64,000 nt of DNA, from NCBI RefSeq assembly GCF_000935025.1, contig NZ_CP010836.1, positions 4,759,001 to 4,823,000 on the forward strand. The letters run 5' to 3'. This DNA is from Sphingomonas hengshuiensis (GTDB lineage: Bacteria; Pseudomonadota; Alphaproteobacteria; Sphingomonadales; Sphingomonadaceae). Of this stretch, positions 1 to 9,106 are shown piece after piece. A program made the translations under genes and the position numbers. Under the pieces are notes generated by a model, which saw nothing but the letters and a program-made list of their open reading frames with translations, searched no databases and was not told the DNA's origin. The stretch's first letter is position 1. The number at the start of each line of letters is the position of its first letter.

Positions 1-1330
1 GGTAATAGCTGCCCTTTTCGGGGCTGGGCTCGGCGGCGATCACGCGGCCCTGGGCCTCGACCAGGGGCTTGACCAATACCTCCAGCTCGGACTTGCCCGC
101 GCCGACCACGACGAGGTCACGCGCGGGGCCGAGGACGTTGAGCCCGTCCATATTCACGCCGCCCACGGTCTTGCCGAGCGGATAGACCGGGTTCTCGGCA
201 TAATATTTGGAGCCGAGCAGCCCCGATTCCTCTGCAGTGAGCCCGAGGAAGACGATGCTGCGCTTCGCCGGTCCCGCCTTGGCCTGCGCCTCGGCCAGCG
301 CGATGAGCCCGGCAACGCCCGAGGCATTGTCCAGCGCGCCGTTGCAGATATCGTCGCCGTTCACGGCGTCGCACCGGCCGAGATGGTCCCAATGCGCCGA
401 ATAAAGGACGATCTCGTCCGGGCGTTCGGTGCCGGGGAGGATGCCGACGACGTTCTTCGATGCCTGGCGGCGGATCGTGTTGGTCCAGCGTGCCGACGCC
501 TTGACGCCCAGCGGTACGGCCTTGAAGCCCTTGTGCTTTGCGGCCTCGACCAGCGCCGCATAGTCCTTGCCCGCGCGGGCGAACAACGCCTGCGCCGCGG
601 ACTGCTGGAGCCAGCCGACTGCCTTGGACTGGTCCATATGATCGCCCGGCGTGTCCTGTTGCAGCACGGGCCCGGTCCAGCTCGACTGGACGACGCCCCA
701 GCCATAGGCGGCGGGTTCGGTGTCATGGATGATGATCGCCGCCGCCGCACCCTGTCGCGCCGCTTCCTCGAACTTATACGGCCAGCGCCCGTAATAGGTC
801 ATTGCGCGGCCGCCGAAGGGGCCGTCCAGCGTCATGGTCTGCCAATCGGGGTCGTTGATCAGGATGACGACGGTCTTCCCCTTCACATCGACCCCGGCAT
901 AGTCGTTCCAGCCGCGTTCGGGTGCATGGATGCCATAGCCGACGAATACCATCTCGCTGTCCTGGATCACGGTGCGCGGCACGACCTGATAGGTGCCGAT
1001 GACCAGATCCTTGCGGTATTCGAACGCCAGCGGCGTCTTGCCCCCCGTGATCGTCAGCGGCGACACGTCGGTGGCGGTCAGTTCGACCAGCGGTACGTCC
1101 TGGTACCAGCTCCCTTTGTTGCCCGGTTTCAGCCCCGCCTGCGCCATGCGCGCGACGATGTAGGCGAGCGTCTTGGTCTCGGCGGGGGTAGTGGGGGCGC
1201 GGCCTTCATAGTCGTCGGACGCCAGTGTGCGGGTGACGTCCTTTAGCGTGTCGACCGAGAGCGCGGGGGCAGTCTGCGCAGCGGCGGCGCCACTCGCGAG
1301 CAGCAGCAGGGCGGGAAGCAGGATGCGCAA
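1..1330 (-). CDS. M28-family zinc aminopeptidase, 3' end cut by window edge
   Basis: Reading the complement gives an open frame running off the left edge, so at least 443 residues are present and the C-terminus is missing. The first residues, MRILLPALLLLASGAAAAQ, form a signal peptide, so the enzyme is exported. A TTG start at 1330 is chosen because GGGAG lies about 8 bases upstream and no ATG in frame fits better. M28 zinc-ligand and catalytic motifs appear in order: SAHWDHLG (His and Asp), LDNASG (bridging Asp) and TAEESGLLGS (catalytic Glu and a Glu ligand). The last His ligand would lie beyond the edge. An apical (PA) insertion probably occupies the middle. It likely trims N-terminal residues from peptides in the periplasm. 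It is divergent from the S9 peptidase at 1458, which suggests a peptide-scavenging pair. The family call is firm; the substrate is unknown. Confidence 0.9.
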   Translation of the reverse strand, partial: MRILLPALLLLASGAAAAQTAPALSVDTLKDVTRTLASDDYEGRAPTTPAETKTLAYIVARMAQAGLKPGNKGSWYQDVPLVELTATDVSPLTITGGKTPLAFEYRKDLVIGTYQVVPRTVIQDSEMVFVGYGIHAPERGWNDYAGVDVKGKTVVILINDPDWQTMTLDGPFGGRAMTYYGRWPYKFEEAARQGAAAAIIIHDTEPAAYGWGVVQSSWTGPVLQQDTPGDHMDQSKAVGWLQQSAAQALFARAGKDYAALVEAAKHKGFKAVPLGVKASARWTNTIRRQASKNVVGILPGTERPDEIVLYSAHWDHLGRCDAVNGDDICNGALDNASGVAGLIALAEAQAKAGPAKRSIVFLGLTAEESGLLGSKYYAENPVYPLGKTVGGVNMDGLNVLGPARDLVVVGAGKSELEVLVKPLVEAQGRVIAAEPSPEKGSYY

Positions 1331-1457
1331 GAAAGAACTCCCGGAATCGAATGATCCGGCAAGTCTGGCAGCGGCGCCGGTTCGCGGCAAGGCAGGATGG
1401 AAATCGTTGCTAGCGCACCGAAACGGGATAGGATGTCGGTCCGTACAGGGGGGAATC

Positions 1458-3437
1458 ATGAAGGGCATTATTGCAGCGTTGCTGGCGTCGGTGTGCGTCG
1501 CTGGGGTCGCACAGGCGCAGAGCGTCGAGGCGAAACGATTTGGCGCGCGCGAGATCGTGCGCGAAGTCAGCATCTCACCCGATGGCCAGCGGATCGCGAT
1601 GATCGTCACCAGCGGGACGCGGGGCACGGGACTGGTTGTGGCGACCACCGCCGGCGACATGAAGCCGCTGATGAATTACCCAGGCAGCGACGCGCGGCTG
1701 GCAAGCTGTGCTTGGTCGACGAATTCGCGCCTCGTGTGCACGGTGTTCGGAATCGCTGAGCGGAACGCGCATCTCGTCGGAATTTCGCGGATGATCGCGC
1801 TCAACGCCGATGGTTCGGGCAGCAAGGAGCTGAGCGCGGCCCAGGCTTCGAGCCAGCTCTATGAGCGCTATTATGGCGGCGGCGTCCTGGACTGGCTGCC
1901 CGACGATAGCGGCAGCGCGGTGCTGATGCTGCGCGAGTTCGTGCCCGAATATGGCACCGGCACGCTGGTCGCCCAAACGCGCAAGGGGCTTGGCGTCGAG
2001 CGCGTCGACACGATCACGTTGAAGCGCACCACAGTGGAGGCACCCCGCGCGACGGGCGCCGATTTCATCACGGATGGCCATGGGCTGACTCGCGTGATGG
2101 CGACGCAGCCGCGGCTGGGCTCCGGCTATTCCAGCAGTGATCTCGTCTACAAATACCGCCGTAAAGACAGCAAGGAATGGGAGCCGCTCAGCACGGTCAC
2201 GTACACCGGCTATCTGTCGAGCGGGTTCATTCCCTATGCCGTCGATCGCGATCTGGATGTCGTTTACGGGTTCGACAATGCCGATGGCCGCACGGCGCTG
2301 TTCAAGATCGCGCTGGACGGCAGCCTGAAGCGCGAGCTGGTGCTGGCGAATCCAGAGGTGGATGTCGATGCTCTCATCCGGATCGGTCGCCAGCAGCGCG
2401 TGGTGGGCGCCAGCTTCTCGACCGAGCGGCGGCAGGTCAGCTATTTCGATCCGCAGATCAGGGCGCTGGCGGCGTCGCTGGGCAAGGCGCTGCCCGGACT
2501 GCCGATCGTCGGTGTCGGCGATGCCAGCCTCGACGAAAAGAAGCTGGTGATCTTTGCCGGAAGCGACGTCGATCCCGGCCATTATTATCTGCTCGACCGC
2601 ACCACGAAGAAGATGGCCGAAATCTCCCCGGTCCGGCCGGACCTTGCCGGGGTGCCGCTCGCGACCGTCAAGGCCATCCGCTACAAGGCGGCGGACGGCA
2701 CGGAGGTCCCGGCCTATCTGACGCTGCCGCCGGGCAGCGACGGCAAGAATATTCCCGCGATCGTGATGCCGCATGGCGGCCCCAGTGCGCGGGACGAATG
2801 GGGTTTCGACTGGCTGTCGCAATTCTTCGCGAGCCGCGGCTATGCGGTGCTCCAGCCCAATTATCGCGGGTCGAGCGGCTATGGCGAGGGCTGGTTCAAG
2901 CAGAACGGCTTTCGCTCGTGGAAGCTGGCGATGGGCGACGTCAACGATGCCGGACGCTGGATGGTGGCGCAGGGGATTACCTCTGCCGACAAGCTGGCGA
3001 TCGTCGGCTGGTCCTATGGCGGCTATGCGGCGCTGCAATCGAGCGTACTCGATCCCACGGTGTTCAAGGCGATCGCCGCGGTCGCGCCGGTCACCGACCT
3101 GGGCCAGTTGCGCGACGAGCTGAAGCGGTCCTCCAGCGACCAGCAGGTGCAGGACATTATCGGCGACCCGAAACTGTGGGAGGAGGCGTCCCCGGCGCAA
3201 CATGCCGATCGGATCGCCGCGCCCGTGCTGCTGTTCCACGGCGACCGCGACCTGAACGTGGCGATCGGTCAGTCGCGCACCATGGCGTCCAAGCTGCGCG
3301 GCGCGGGGCGCAGCGTCGAGTTCACCGAGTATAAGGGGCTCGACCACCAGCTGGACGACAGCGCAGTCCGCACCGCGATGCTCGACCGGATCGACCAGTT
3401 CCTGCGCACCACGATGAAGCTGCCGGCCAAGCCCTGA
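1458..3437 (+). CDS. S9-family prolyl oligopeptidase-type serine peptidase, exported
   Basis: A 659-residue protein. The frame is open further upstream to 1227, but the ATG at 1458 is preferred: GGGGGG precedes it by a few bases and it begins a clean signal peptide (MKGIIAALLASVCVAGVAQA). The N-terminal two thirds should form a beta-propeller and the last 240 residues or so an alpha/beta hydrolase domain. The catalytic triad is visible: Ser519 in GWSYGG, Asp598 in HGDRDLNV and His630 in GLDHQL. Length and motif order match the S9C acylaminoacyl/dipeptidyl peptidase group. It probably cleaves short peptides in the periplasm. A hairpin 40 bases after the stop ends the unit. The exact specificity (dipeptidyl or acyl-aminoacyl) cannot be told from sequence. 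Confidence 0.92.
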   Translation: MKGIIAALLASVCVAGVAQAQSVEAKRFGAREIVREVSISPDGQRIAMIVTSGTRGTGLVVATTAGDMKPLMNYPGSDARLASCAWSTNSRLVCTVFGIAERNAHLVGISRMIALNADGSGSKELSAAQASSQLYERYYGGGVLDWLPDDSGSAVLMLREFVPEYGTGTLVAQTRKGLGVERVDTITLKRTTVEAPRATGADFITDGHGLTRVMATQPRLGSGYSSSDLVYKYRRKDSKEWEPLSTVTYTGYLSSGFIPYAVDRDLDVVYGFDNADGRTALFKIALDGSLKRELVLANPEVDVDALIRIGRQQRVVGASFSTERRQVSYFDPQIRALAASLGKALPGLPIVGVGDASLDEKKLVIFAGSDVDPGHYYLLDRTTKKMAEISPVRPDLAGVPLATVKAIRYKAADGTEVPAYLTLPPGSDGKNIPAIVMPHGGPSARDEWGFDWLSQFFASRGYAVLQPNYRGSSGYGEGWFKQNGFRSWKLAMGDVNDAGRWMVAQGITSADKLAIVGWSYGGYAALQSSVLDPTVFKAIAAVAPVTDLGQLRDELKRSSSDQQVQDIIGDPKLWEEASPAQHADRIAAPVLLFHGDRDLNVAIGQSRTMASKLRGAGRSVEFTEYKGLDHQLDDSAVRTAMLDRIDQFLRTTMKLPAKP

Positions 3438-3479
3438 GAGACGGGATGCAGTGGCGTCTGGACGGAAGTCGGGACCGAT

Positions 3480-3508
3480 CCGGCGCTCTCCAGCGCCGGG
3501 CTCTTTGT
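3480..3508 (+). terminator. Probable terminator of the S9 peptidase gene
   Basis: A perfect 8-bp stem, CCGGCGCT with AGCGCCGG around a CTCC loop (3480-3499), is followed by a short T-containing stretch, GCTCTTTGT. It lies 43 bases past the stop codon. The T-run is weak, so intrinsic termination is probable but not certain. Confidence 0.5.
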
Positions 3509-3530
3509 CGGGGTCTGCACGCGAAGGCGC

Positions 3531-3573
3531 GAAGAAGAAAGAGGTTCGCGCAGAGGCGCTGAGGCGCGGAGAA
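3531..3573 (+). repeat. Dispersed purine-rich repeat, copy 1 (left of IS30 element)
   Basis: A stretch of about 40 bases beginning GAAGAAGAAAG and containing TTCGCGCAGAGGCGC. Its reverse complement recurs at 4784-4825 with a few differences. It has no coding signature in any frame. The two copies lie in opposite orientation on either side of the IS30-family element. Confidence 0.6.
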
Positions 3574-3675
3574 GAAGATTGGATGTCGGGCCGGGAGGCC
3601 TGCGCTCGCGCGTGCCGGGTCCGTTCCTGCTGCTGTTTATACTCTTGCTGTCGCCGAGCAGCGAATGGGTCCCCC

Positions 3676-4724
3676 GGACTCACGGAACAAGTGCACCACC
3701 TGCTAAGGTGATTGCGCGATGGGACGACATTACAGGCAGCTCAGCCTCGACGAGCGGATCGAGATATGCCGCCTTCATGAAGGCGGTATATCTTGCCGAC
3801 AGATTGCCACCGCGATCGGGCGTGATCACACGACGGTCGGTCGGGAACTCAGGCGCAATAGCAAGCCGACCAAGGTCTGGCCCGGCGGCTATGCGCCCGG
3901 GCGTGCCCATAGGCTCGCGATCAGACGACGACGATGGGACTGCCGTTTCAAGCTGGCGCGCCAGCCGGACCTGCGAGATATCGTGAAGAACGGCCTTGCG
4001 ATGGGATGCTCTCCCGAACAGATCGCCGGCCGACTGGCGCTTGAGCACGGTCGCACCATGGTCAGCCACGAGTCAATCTATCGATACGTCTATCATCGCT
4101 CGGCCCAGAAGGACTACTGGCACCGCCTTCTGCCCCGCTGCAAGGCAAGGCGCGGCCGCTATGGCCGCCAGGGCGGAAGCCCGGCCAGCTTCATCAAACA
4201 GCGCAGGCCGATCGGCGAACGCCCCCTCGAAGCCCGGGATCGCGCACAGCCGGGCCATTGGGAAGCCGACTATATGCTGTTCGCCCGATATGGGCACAAT
4301 GTCCTCGTCCTGCACGAGCGCCACACACGCTACACCATCCTCGACAAGCCACCCCACCGCAGAGCCGAGCTGACCGCACGCCGGATCACCCGCAGACTGC
4401 GCCATATCCCCCAGGATCTGCGCAGGACCATCAGCTTCGACAACGGCACCGAGTTCGCCGAACATCACCGCCTTCACGACAGCCTCGGCATCCAGACCTT
4501 CTTCTGCGATGTCCGAGCCCCATGGCAAAAGGGCGGTGTCGAAAACACCATCGGCCGACTGCGCCGAAGCCTGCCTCGCAAAACCGACCTCGACACCGTC
4601 AGCCACAGACAACTCCGTGCCTGTGCCGACCGGCTCAACAACATCCCCAGAAAATGCCTTGGCTTCCTCACACCCGCCGAGGCATTCTCCAAAATCTCAA
4701 CCGGTGCACTTCAACCGTGAGTCC
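3676..4724 (+). mobile_element. IS30-family insertion sequence, apparently complete
   Basis: A 1,049-bp element bounded by 22-bp inverted repeats at 3676-3697 and 4703-4724. Both begin GGACTCACGG and end AAGTGCACC; 19 of 22 positions match and the three mismatches sit together in the centre. It carries one full-length transposase gene whose stop codon lies inside the right repeat. No 2-3 bp direct repeat is evident at the borders (ccc before, aca after). That could mean an old insertion, rearranged flanks, or slightly different true ends. The right end stops 3 bases before a REP-like palindrome at 4728. Confidence 0.85.
3719..4720 (+). CDS. IS30-family transposase
   Basis: A 333-residue DDE transposase that cuts and joins DNA at the element's inverted repeats. 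The N-terminus (MGRHYRQLSLDERIEICRL) is the typical IS30 helix-turn-helix, with a second DNA-binding segment around residues 15-45 (IATAIGRDHTTVGRELRR). The rve/integrase core shows the acidic residues expected of the family: Asp in HWEADYM, Asp in SFDNGTEF and Glu in GGVENTIGRLR. Length is normal for the family (about 320-380). There is no frameshift or internal stop, so it could be active. The start lies 43 bases inside the left end of the element. Confidence 0.95.
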   Translation: MGRHYRQLSLDERIEICRLHEGGISCRQIATAIGRDHTTVGRELRRNSKPTKVWPGGYAPGRAHRLAIRRRRWDCRFKLARQPDLRDIVKNGLAMGCSPEQIAGRLALEHGRTMVSHESIYRYVYHRSAQKDYWHRLLPRCKARRGRYGRQGGSPASFIKQRRPIGERPLEARDRAQPGHWEADYMLFARYGHNVLVLHERHTRYTILDKPPHRRAELTARRITRRLRHIPQDLRRTISFDNGTEFAEHHRLHDSLGIQTFFCDVRAPWQKGGVENTIGRLRRSLPRKTDLDTVSHRQLRACADRLNNIPRKCLGFLTPAEAFSKISTGALQP

Positions 4725-4727
4725 ACA

Positions 4728-4750
4728 TCCCGGCCTTCGCCGGGATGACG
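4728..4750. repeat. REP-like palindrome
   Basis: CCCGGC-CTTC-GCCGGG forms a perfect 6-bp stem, followed by ATGACG. It directly abuts the right end of the IS30 element. Short palindromes of this kind are scattered in sphingomonad genomes (general knowledge); only one clear copy was seen in this window. Confidence 0.55.
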
Positions 4751-4783
4751 ACCGAGAGGGGCTGGGGGCGTCGTCCCAGGCCG

Positions 4784-4825
4784 TCTCTGCGCCTCCGCGC
4801 CTCTGCGCGAACCCCCTTTCTTCTT
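4784..4825 (-). repeat. Dispersed purine-rich repeat, copy 2 (inverted, right of IS30 element)
   Basis: The reverse complement of the stretch at 3531-3573, sharing AAGAAGAAAG and TTCGCGCAGAGGCGC with one extra G and a few substitutions. It lies between the IS30 element and the rpsD terminator. With copy 1 it makes an inverted pair about 1.25 kb apart. Confidence 0.6.
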
Positions 4826-4841
4826 TTTATTCGTGAACCAA

Positions 4842-4873
4842 AACGAAAAAGGGCGGCCCCGAAGGACCGCCCC
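4842..4873 (-). terminator. Rho-independent terminator of rpsD
   Basis: On the minus strand a GC-rich stem (GGGCGGTCC paired with GGCCGCCC around a TTCGG-type loop) is followed by CCCTTTTTCGTTTTGG. It lies 27 bases after the rpsD stop. This is a classic intrinsic terminator. Confidence 0.85.
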
Positions 4874-4899
4874 TGCTTCGTTTCCCGAAGGAAGCCGGA

Positions 4900-5514
4900 T
4901 CAGCGCGAGTAGAACTCGACGACCAGGTTCGGCTCCATCTTCACCGGATAGGGGACTTCGTCGAGCTGGGGAACGCGCGTGAAGGTGATCTTCGACGCGC
5001 CGTCCGGCACCACGTAATCGGGGATGTCGCGCTCGGACAGGCTCTGCGCTTCCATCACCAGCGCCATTTCCTGCGCCTTGGTGCTCAGCGATACTTCCTC
5101 GCCAACCTTGATCCGGCGCGAGCCGATGTTGCACTTCTCGCCGTTGACGCGGACATGGCCGTGGTTGACGAGCTGGCGCGCGGCGAAGATCGTCGGGGCG
5201 AACTTGGCGCGATAGACGATCATGTCGAGGCGCATTTCGAGCAGGCCGATCAGGTTCTGGCCGGTATCGCCCTTCATCCGCGACGCATCTTCATAGCTGC
5301 GCTTGAACTGCTTCTCGGTGATGTCGCCGTAATAGCCCTTGAGCTTCTGCTTCGCGCGAAGCTGGATGCCGAAGTCCGACATCTTGCCCTTGCGGCGCTG
5401 GCCGTGCTGGCCCGGGCCGTATTCGCGCTTGTTCACCGGGGACTTCGGACGGCCCCAGATGTTTTCGCCCATCCGGCGATCGAGCTTATGCTTGGCGCTA
5501 TGGCGCTTCGACAT
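4900..5514 (-). CDS. rpsD: 30S ribosomal protein S4
   Basis: A 204-residue protein matching S4 over its full length ([20 protein letters not shown]). S4 binds 16S rRNA early in small-subunit assembly. The S4 RNA-binding domain sits around residues 93-155 ([14 protein letters not shown], then [12 protein letters not shown]). It stands alone here rather than in the alpha operon, as is common in alphaproteobacteria. The start at 5514 is the only sensible one. A strong terminator follows the gene at 4842. Confidence 0.98.
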   Translation of the reverse strand: MSKRHSAKHKLDRRMGENIWGRPKSPVNKREYGPGQHGQRRKGKMSDFGIQLRAKQKLKGYYGDITEKQFKRSYEDASRMKGDTGQNLIGLLEMRLDMIVYRAKFAPTIFAARQLVNHGHVRVNGEKCNIGSRRIKVGEEVSLSTKAQEMALVMEAQSLSERDIPDYVVPDGASKITFTRVPQLDEVPYPVKMEPNLVVEFYSR

Positions 5515-5669
5515 TCAAAATTCCTTGCACTTGCTGACAACGTTATTCCCGGTATCCGCCTGCTGGTTCCTTTATGGGGAGGGCAGGGCCACCGCTTCAC
5601 CGGGGTGCGGGGCCAATGCGAAGGCGCGCGGTTAGCGGGGGTGGGCGCGCGAGTCAAGCCGGCGGGCGG

Positions 5670-6419
5670 TCAGGCCTCTTCCGCCCGATGCTGCTTGCGC
5701 CCCGCCAGCGCCGACAGCACACCGCGCACGGTGCGGACTTCCTGCGAGGTCCAGGCGGGCTTGGTCAGCAGCGTGCGCAGCGTGCGGCGGCTGGTGGGCG
5801 CGCGCTCGGGGGGGAAATAATAGCCGGCGCCGTCGAGCATGCCCTCCAGTTGCTCGATCATCCCCTCCAGCTCCTCCTGCGGGGCGGGCGAGCCGAGGTC
5901 GGTGGTCGGCGGGCTGGCGAGCGCGGCGTGCCCGTCTGCATCGCTCGGGGCGTGTTTCGACCATTCATAGGCGACCAGGATCACGGCCTGCGCCAGATTG
6001 AGCGACCCGAATTCGGGGTTGATCGGCACCGTCAGGATCGTGCGGGCCAGCGCGACATCGTCGGTGTCGAGCCCCGAACGCTCCGGCCCGAACAGGATCG
6101 CCGAACGCTCCGCCCGCGCGCGCACCTCCGCAGCTGCAGCCTCGGGGGTGACCACCGGCTTGGTGACGCCGCGCTTGCGCACCGTGGTCGCATAGACATG
6201 CGCGCAGTCGGCGACGGCATCGGCGACGCTGTCGAACAGCTGCGCCCGTTCGAGCACGATGTCCGCGCCGCTTGCCGCCGGGCCCGCGCCCGGATTAGGC
6301 CAGCCGTCGCGCGGCGACACCAGTCGCAGCTCGGTCAGCCCGAAATTGAGCATTGCGCGCGCGGCCTTGCCGATATTCTCGCCGAGCTGCGGGCGGACCA
6401 GGACGATGACGGGGTTCAT
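5670..6419 (-). CDS. trmJ: tRNA (Cm32/Um32) 2'-O-methyltransferase TrmJ
   Basis: A 249-residue SPOUT-class RNA methyltransferase. The N-terminus, [19 protein letters not shown], is motif 1. [15 protein letters not shown] is motif 2, and [15 protein letters not shown] is the knot-forming motif 3 that binds S-adenosylmethionine. The C-terminal 90 residues form the family's helical extension. It should methylate the ribose of nucleotide 32 in the tRNA anticodon loop in the cytoplasm. The start overlaps the nrdR stop by 4 bases (ATGA), so the two are probably translated together. Another TrmH-type specificity cannot be fully excluded, but length and motifs fit TrmJ best. Confidence 0.9.
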   Translation of the reverse strand: MNPVIVLVRPQLGENIGKAARAMLNFGLTELRLVSPRDGWPNPGAGPAASGADIVLERAQLFDSVADAVADCAHVYATTVRKRGVTKPVVTPEAAAAEVRARAERSAILFGPERSGLDTDDVALARTILTVPINPEFGSLNLAQAVILVAYEWSKHAPSDADGHAALASPPTTDLGSPAPQEELEGMIEQLEGMLDGAGYYFPPERAPTSRRTLRTLLTKPAWTSQEVRTVRGVLSALAGRKQHRAEEA

Positions 6420-6892
6420 GCCTTCCCCGCGTCGCTCACATTGCCGGCGAACTCCTCAAAGTCCTTGGCTTCGCGGAAGTCCTTATAGACGCTGGCAAAG
6501 CGGATATAGGCGACCGAATCGAGGCCCTTGAGGCCCTCCATCACCAGCTCGCCGATGCGCTGCGACGGGATTTCGGCGTCGCCCAGCGTCTCCAGCTGGC
6601 GCTGGATACCCGACACCATCCGCTCGATCTGTGCCGAGGTCACCGGGCGCTTGCGTGCGGCGAGGGTGACCGATCGGACCAGCTTGTCGCGCTCGAACGG
6701 CTCGCGGCGCAGTTCGGAGGAATTGGCCTGGCTCTTGACGACGGTCAGGTCGCGAAGCTGGATGCGCTCGAACGTCGTGAAGCGCGCCGCGCATGCTTCG
6801 CACTGGCGGCGGCGACGGATCGCCGCGCCGTCTTCGGTCGGGCGGCTATCCTTGACCTGGCTGTCTTCGTTTCCGCAGAAGGGGCAGCGCAT
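6416..6892 (-). CDS. nrdR: Transcriptional repressor NrdR
   Basis: A 158-residue zinc-ribbon/ATP-cone repressor of ribonucleotide reductase genes. The N-terminal ribbon has the two CxxC pairs: CPFC near residue 3 and CEAC near residue 32. The ATP-cone, which senses (d)ATP, spans roughly residues 49-139. Length is normal. It is the first gene of a pair with trmJ (4-base overlap). No nrd gene lies in the window, so its targets are elsewhere. Confidence 0.97.
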   Translation of the reverse strand: MRCPFCGNEDSQVKDSRPTEDGAAIRRRRQCEACAARFTTFERIQLRDLTVVKSQANSSELRREPFERDKLVRSVTLAARKRPVTSAQIERMVSGIQRQLETLGDAEIPSQRIGELVMEGLKGLDSVAYIRFASVYKDFREAKDFEEFAGNVSDAGKA

Positions 6893-6916
6893 TTTACGAC
6901 GCCCAGAAGTGGGTTG

Positions 6917-6984
6917 CCCTCACCCTTCCGCTCCCTCTCCCGTTGGGAGAGGGAAAGAGGCGCGAAGCGCCGAAAGGGTGAGGG
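6917..6984. repeat. Nested palindromic dispersed repeat, copy 1
   Basis: The outer arms CCCTCACCCTT and AAGGGTGAGGG pair with each other. Inside them CCCTCTCCC and GGGAGAGGG form a second stem around GTT. A related sequence occurs at 29848-29911. It fills the gap between glyA and nrdR, 12 bases after the glyA stop, so its RNA could act as a 3' hairpin for glyA. Confidence 0.65.
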
Positions 6985-6996
6985 TGCGCGGCCCGT

Positions 6997-8304
6997 TCAG
7001 CCGCCATAGATCGGGAACCGCTCGCACAGCGCGCGGACGCGGGCGCCCACTGCCGCTTCGACCTGCGGATCGCCTGCCTCGCCCTTGGCGCGCAAGCCGT
7101 CGAGCACGTCTGCGATCATGTTGCCGATCTCGCGGAACTCGCCCGAGCCGAAGCCGCGAGTCGTGCCTGCCGGCGAGCCGACGCGGATGCCGCTGGTCTT
7201 CATCGGCGGCAGCGGGTCGTTGGGGATGCCGTTCTTGTTGCAGGTGATGCCGGCACGCTCGAGCGCTTCGTCGGCATCCTTGCCGGTCACGCCCAGCGGG
7301 GTGAGGTCGACCAGCGCCAGATGCGTGTCGGTGCCGCCCGACACCAGGTTCGCGCCGCGCTCGTTCAGCGTCGCGGCGAGCACCTTGGCGTTCTCCACCA
7401 CTGCGGCGATATAGCGTTTGTAATCCGGCTGGAGCGCTTCGCCGAACGCGACCGCCTTGGCGGCGATCACGTGCATCAGCGGCCCGCCCTGGAGCCCGGG
7501 GAACACCGCGCTGTTGATCTTCTTGGCGATCGCTTCGTCATTGGTCATCACCATGCCGCCGCGCGGGCCGCGCAGCGTCTTGTGCGTGGTGGTGGTCACG
7601 ACATGCGCATGCTCGAACGGCGAGGGATGCGCGCCGCCCGCGACGAGCCCGGCGAAATGCGCCATGTCGACCATGAACAGCGCGCCGACTTCATCCGCGA
7701 TCGCGCGGAACTGGGCGAAATCGATGATGCGCGGATAGGCCGAGCCCCCCGCGATGATCAGCCGCGGGCTGTTGGCCTTGGCCAGCGCGCGGACCTGGTC
7801 GAAATCGATCAGATGGGTGTCGGGGTCGACGCCATATTGCACCGCGTTGAACCATTTGCCGCTCATCGCCGCCTTCGCGCCGTGGGTAAGATGGCCGCCG
7901 GCATCGAGGCTCAGCCCCATGATCGTGTCGCCCGGCTTGGTCAGCGCGAGCATCACCGCGCCGTTCGCCTGCGCGCCCGAATGCGGCTGGACGTTGGCGA
8001 AGCCGCAGCCGAACAACTGCTTGGCCCGCTCGATCGCCAGCGTCTCGACTTCGTCGGAGGGGTGGCAGCCCTGGTAATAGCGCTTGCCGGGATAGCCCTC
8101 GGCATATTTGTTGGTGAAGACCGAGCCCTGCGCCTCCAGCACCGCCTTCGACACGATATTCTCGCTCGCGATCAGCTCGATCTGGTGCTGCTCGCGGTCC
8201 AGTTCATGGGCGATACCGGCGGCGATCGCAGGATCGGTTTCGGCAAGGCCGCGCGTGAAGAAGCCGTCGGGCTGAAGCCCTGCGCTCTGCGGATTGGTGC
8301 TCAT
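6997..8304 (-). CDS. glyA: Serine hydroxymethyltransferase
   Basis: A 435-residue PLP enzyme converting serine plus tetrahydrofolate to glycine plus 5,10-methylene-tetrahydrofolate. The internal ATG at 8304 (MSTNPQSAG) is chosen over an upstream ATG at 8394. It overlaps the rpiB stop as ATGA, and family members lack the extra 30 residues, which are Arg-rich. Landmarks are [11 protein letters not shown] near the N-terminus, the PLP lysine in [10 protein letters not shown], and a C-terminal folate region (TSGIRVGSP). It forms an operon with rpiB, linking pentose supply to one-carbon metabolism. Confidence 0.97.
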   Translation of the reverse strand: MSTNPQSAGLQPDGFFTRGLAETDPAIAAGIAHELDREQHQIELIASENIVSKAVLEAQGSVFTNKYAEGYPGKRYYQGCHPSDEVETLAIERAKQLFGCGFANVQPHSGAQANGAVMLALTKPGDTIMGLSLDAGGHLTHGAKAAMSGKWFNAVQYGVDPDTHLIDFDQVRALAKANSPRLIIAGGSAYPRIIDFAQFRAIADEVGALFMVDMAHFAGLVAGGAHPSPFEHAHVVTTTTHKTLRGPRGGMVMTNDEAIAKKINSAVFPGLQGGPLMHVIAAKAVAFGEALQPDYKRYIAAVVENAKVLAATLNERGANLVSGGTDTHLALVDLTPLGVTGKDADEALERAGITCNKNGIPNDPLPPMKTSGIRVGSPAGTTRGFGSGEFREIGNMIADVLDGLRAKGEAGDPQVEAAVGARVRALCERFPIYGG

Positions 8305-8753
8305 ACCGGGGTCCTTTGCGTCTGGCTCAGCTTGTCGACGCGACCCGCGTGGCGACCGCCGAGGAAGGGGGTTTCGAGGAAAGCGGTGATGCACGCCTTG
8401 GCCATTTCGGTGCCGATCAGCCGCGCGCCGAGCGCGATGACATTGGCATCGTTATGCTGGCGCGCAAGGCTGGCCGAAAGCGGTTCGGACACCAGCGCGC
8501 AGCGGGCGGCGGGAATGCGATTGACTGCGATCGAAATGCCGATCCCCGATCCGCATAGCGCGACGCCGATTTCGGCCTCGCCCTGGGCGATCGCGGTGCC
8601 GAGTTTATAGCCATAATCGGGGTAATCGACGCTGTCGGGACCATTGGTGCCCAGATCGAGCACGTCATGGCCGAGTCCACGCAACCATTCGGCGAGTTCG
8701 GCCTTCATGGCGTAGGCGGCATGATCGGAGGCGAGGGCGATGCGGCGTGACAT
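8301..8753 (-). CDS. rpiB: Ribose-5-phosphate isomerase B
   Basis: A 150-residue RpiB/LacAB-type isomerase interconverting ribose 5-phosphate and ribulose 5-phosphate. [12 protein letters not shown] near the start carries the phosphate-binding Asp and His. [15 protein letters not shown] around residues 65-80 holds the active-site Cys and the anion hole. [14 protein letters not shown] is the other conserved block. It overlaps glyA by 4 bases. Length is normal for the family. Confidence 0.95.
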   Translation of the reverse strand: MSRRIALASDHAAYAMKAELAEWLRGLGHDVLDLGTNGPDSVDYPDYGYKLGTAIAQGEAEIGVALCGSGIGISIAVNRIPAARCALVSEPLSASLARQHNDANVIALGARLIGTEMAKACITAFLETPFLGGRHAGRVDKLSQTQRTPV

Positions 8754-8818
8754 GGCGCGTCCCCTACGCCGGTCCGGGCGTGCTGGCTAGACCATGAGAA
8801 CTGTGTGTGGAGACTGAA

Positions 8819-9088
8819 ATGCGCAAAACGACCTTCGCCCTGATGCCTGCGCTTGCCCTCGGCATCGCGCTCGCCGCCTGTTCGGAGAGCAGCCAGGACA
8901 ATCTGAGCGACTCGCTCGATCGTGCCGGTTCGTCGATCGAGAATGTCGCCGATGGTGCCGGCGAGCGGATCGAAGCGGGGGCCGATCGCGCGGGCAATGC
9001 CCTGTCGAACACTGCGGACGATGTTGGCGACGCGCTGTCGGATGGCGCCGACCGCACGGGCGAGGCGATCGATAACACCACGCGTTAA
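8819..9088 (+). CDS. Small lipoprotein with five tandem 11-residue repeats
   Basis: An 89-residue predicted lipoprotein. A signal sequence ends in the lipobox LAAC, placing the lipidated cysteine at position 21. Residues 33-87 split exactly into five hendecads, each close to the pattern A-D-R-A-G-x-A-I-x-N-x (for example ADRAGNALSNT and ADRTGEAIDNT). Such 11-mers form long amphipathic helices of the LEA/apolipoprotein/YtxH type. The ATG at 8819, with GGAG 6 bases before it, is preferred over a GTG at 8807. It is probably anchored in the outer membrane and faces the periplasm. Function is not known; a stress or envelope role is only a guess from the repeat type. Confidence 0.75.
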   Translation: MRKTTFALMPALALGIALAACSESSQDNLSDSLDRAGSSIENVADGAGERIEAGADRAGNALSNTADDVGDALSDGADRTGEAIDNTTR

Positions 9089-9106
9089 GGTGCCGCGACC
9101 GGGGCC

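Noticed and set aside
1227..1457. Upstream extension of the S9 peptidase to 1227
   Set aside because: It would overlap the divergent M28 gene start and bury the signal peptide; ATG 1458 has a ribosome site.
1575..3683. Very long open frame opposite the S9 peptidase (about 700 codons)
   Set aside because: High-GC genes leave the opposite strand free of stops. The translation is Arg/Ala/Gly-rich with no family motif, while the plus strand has a signal peptide and a full catalytic triad.
3438..3718. CRISPR-like repeats left of the IS30 element
   Set aside because: Only two copies of the repeat exist, in opposite orientation and 1.25 kb apart; no spacers and no cas genes.
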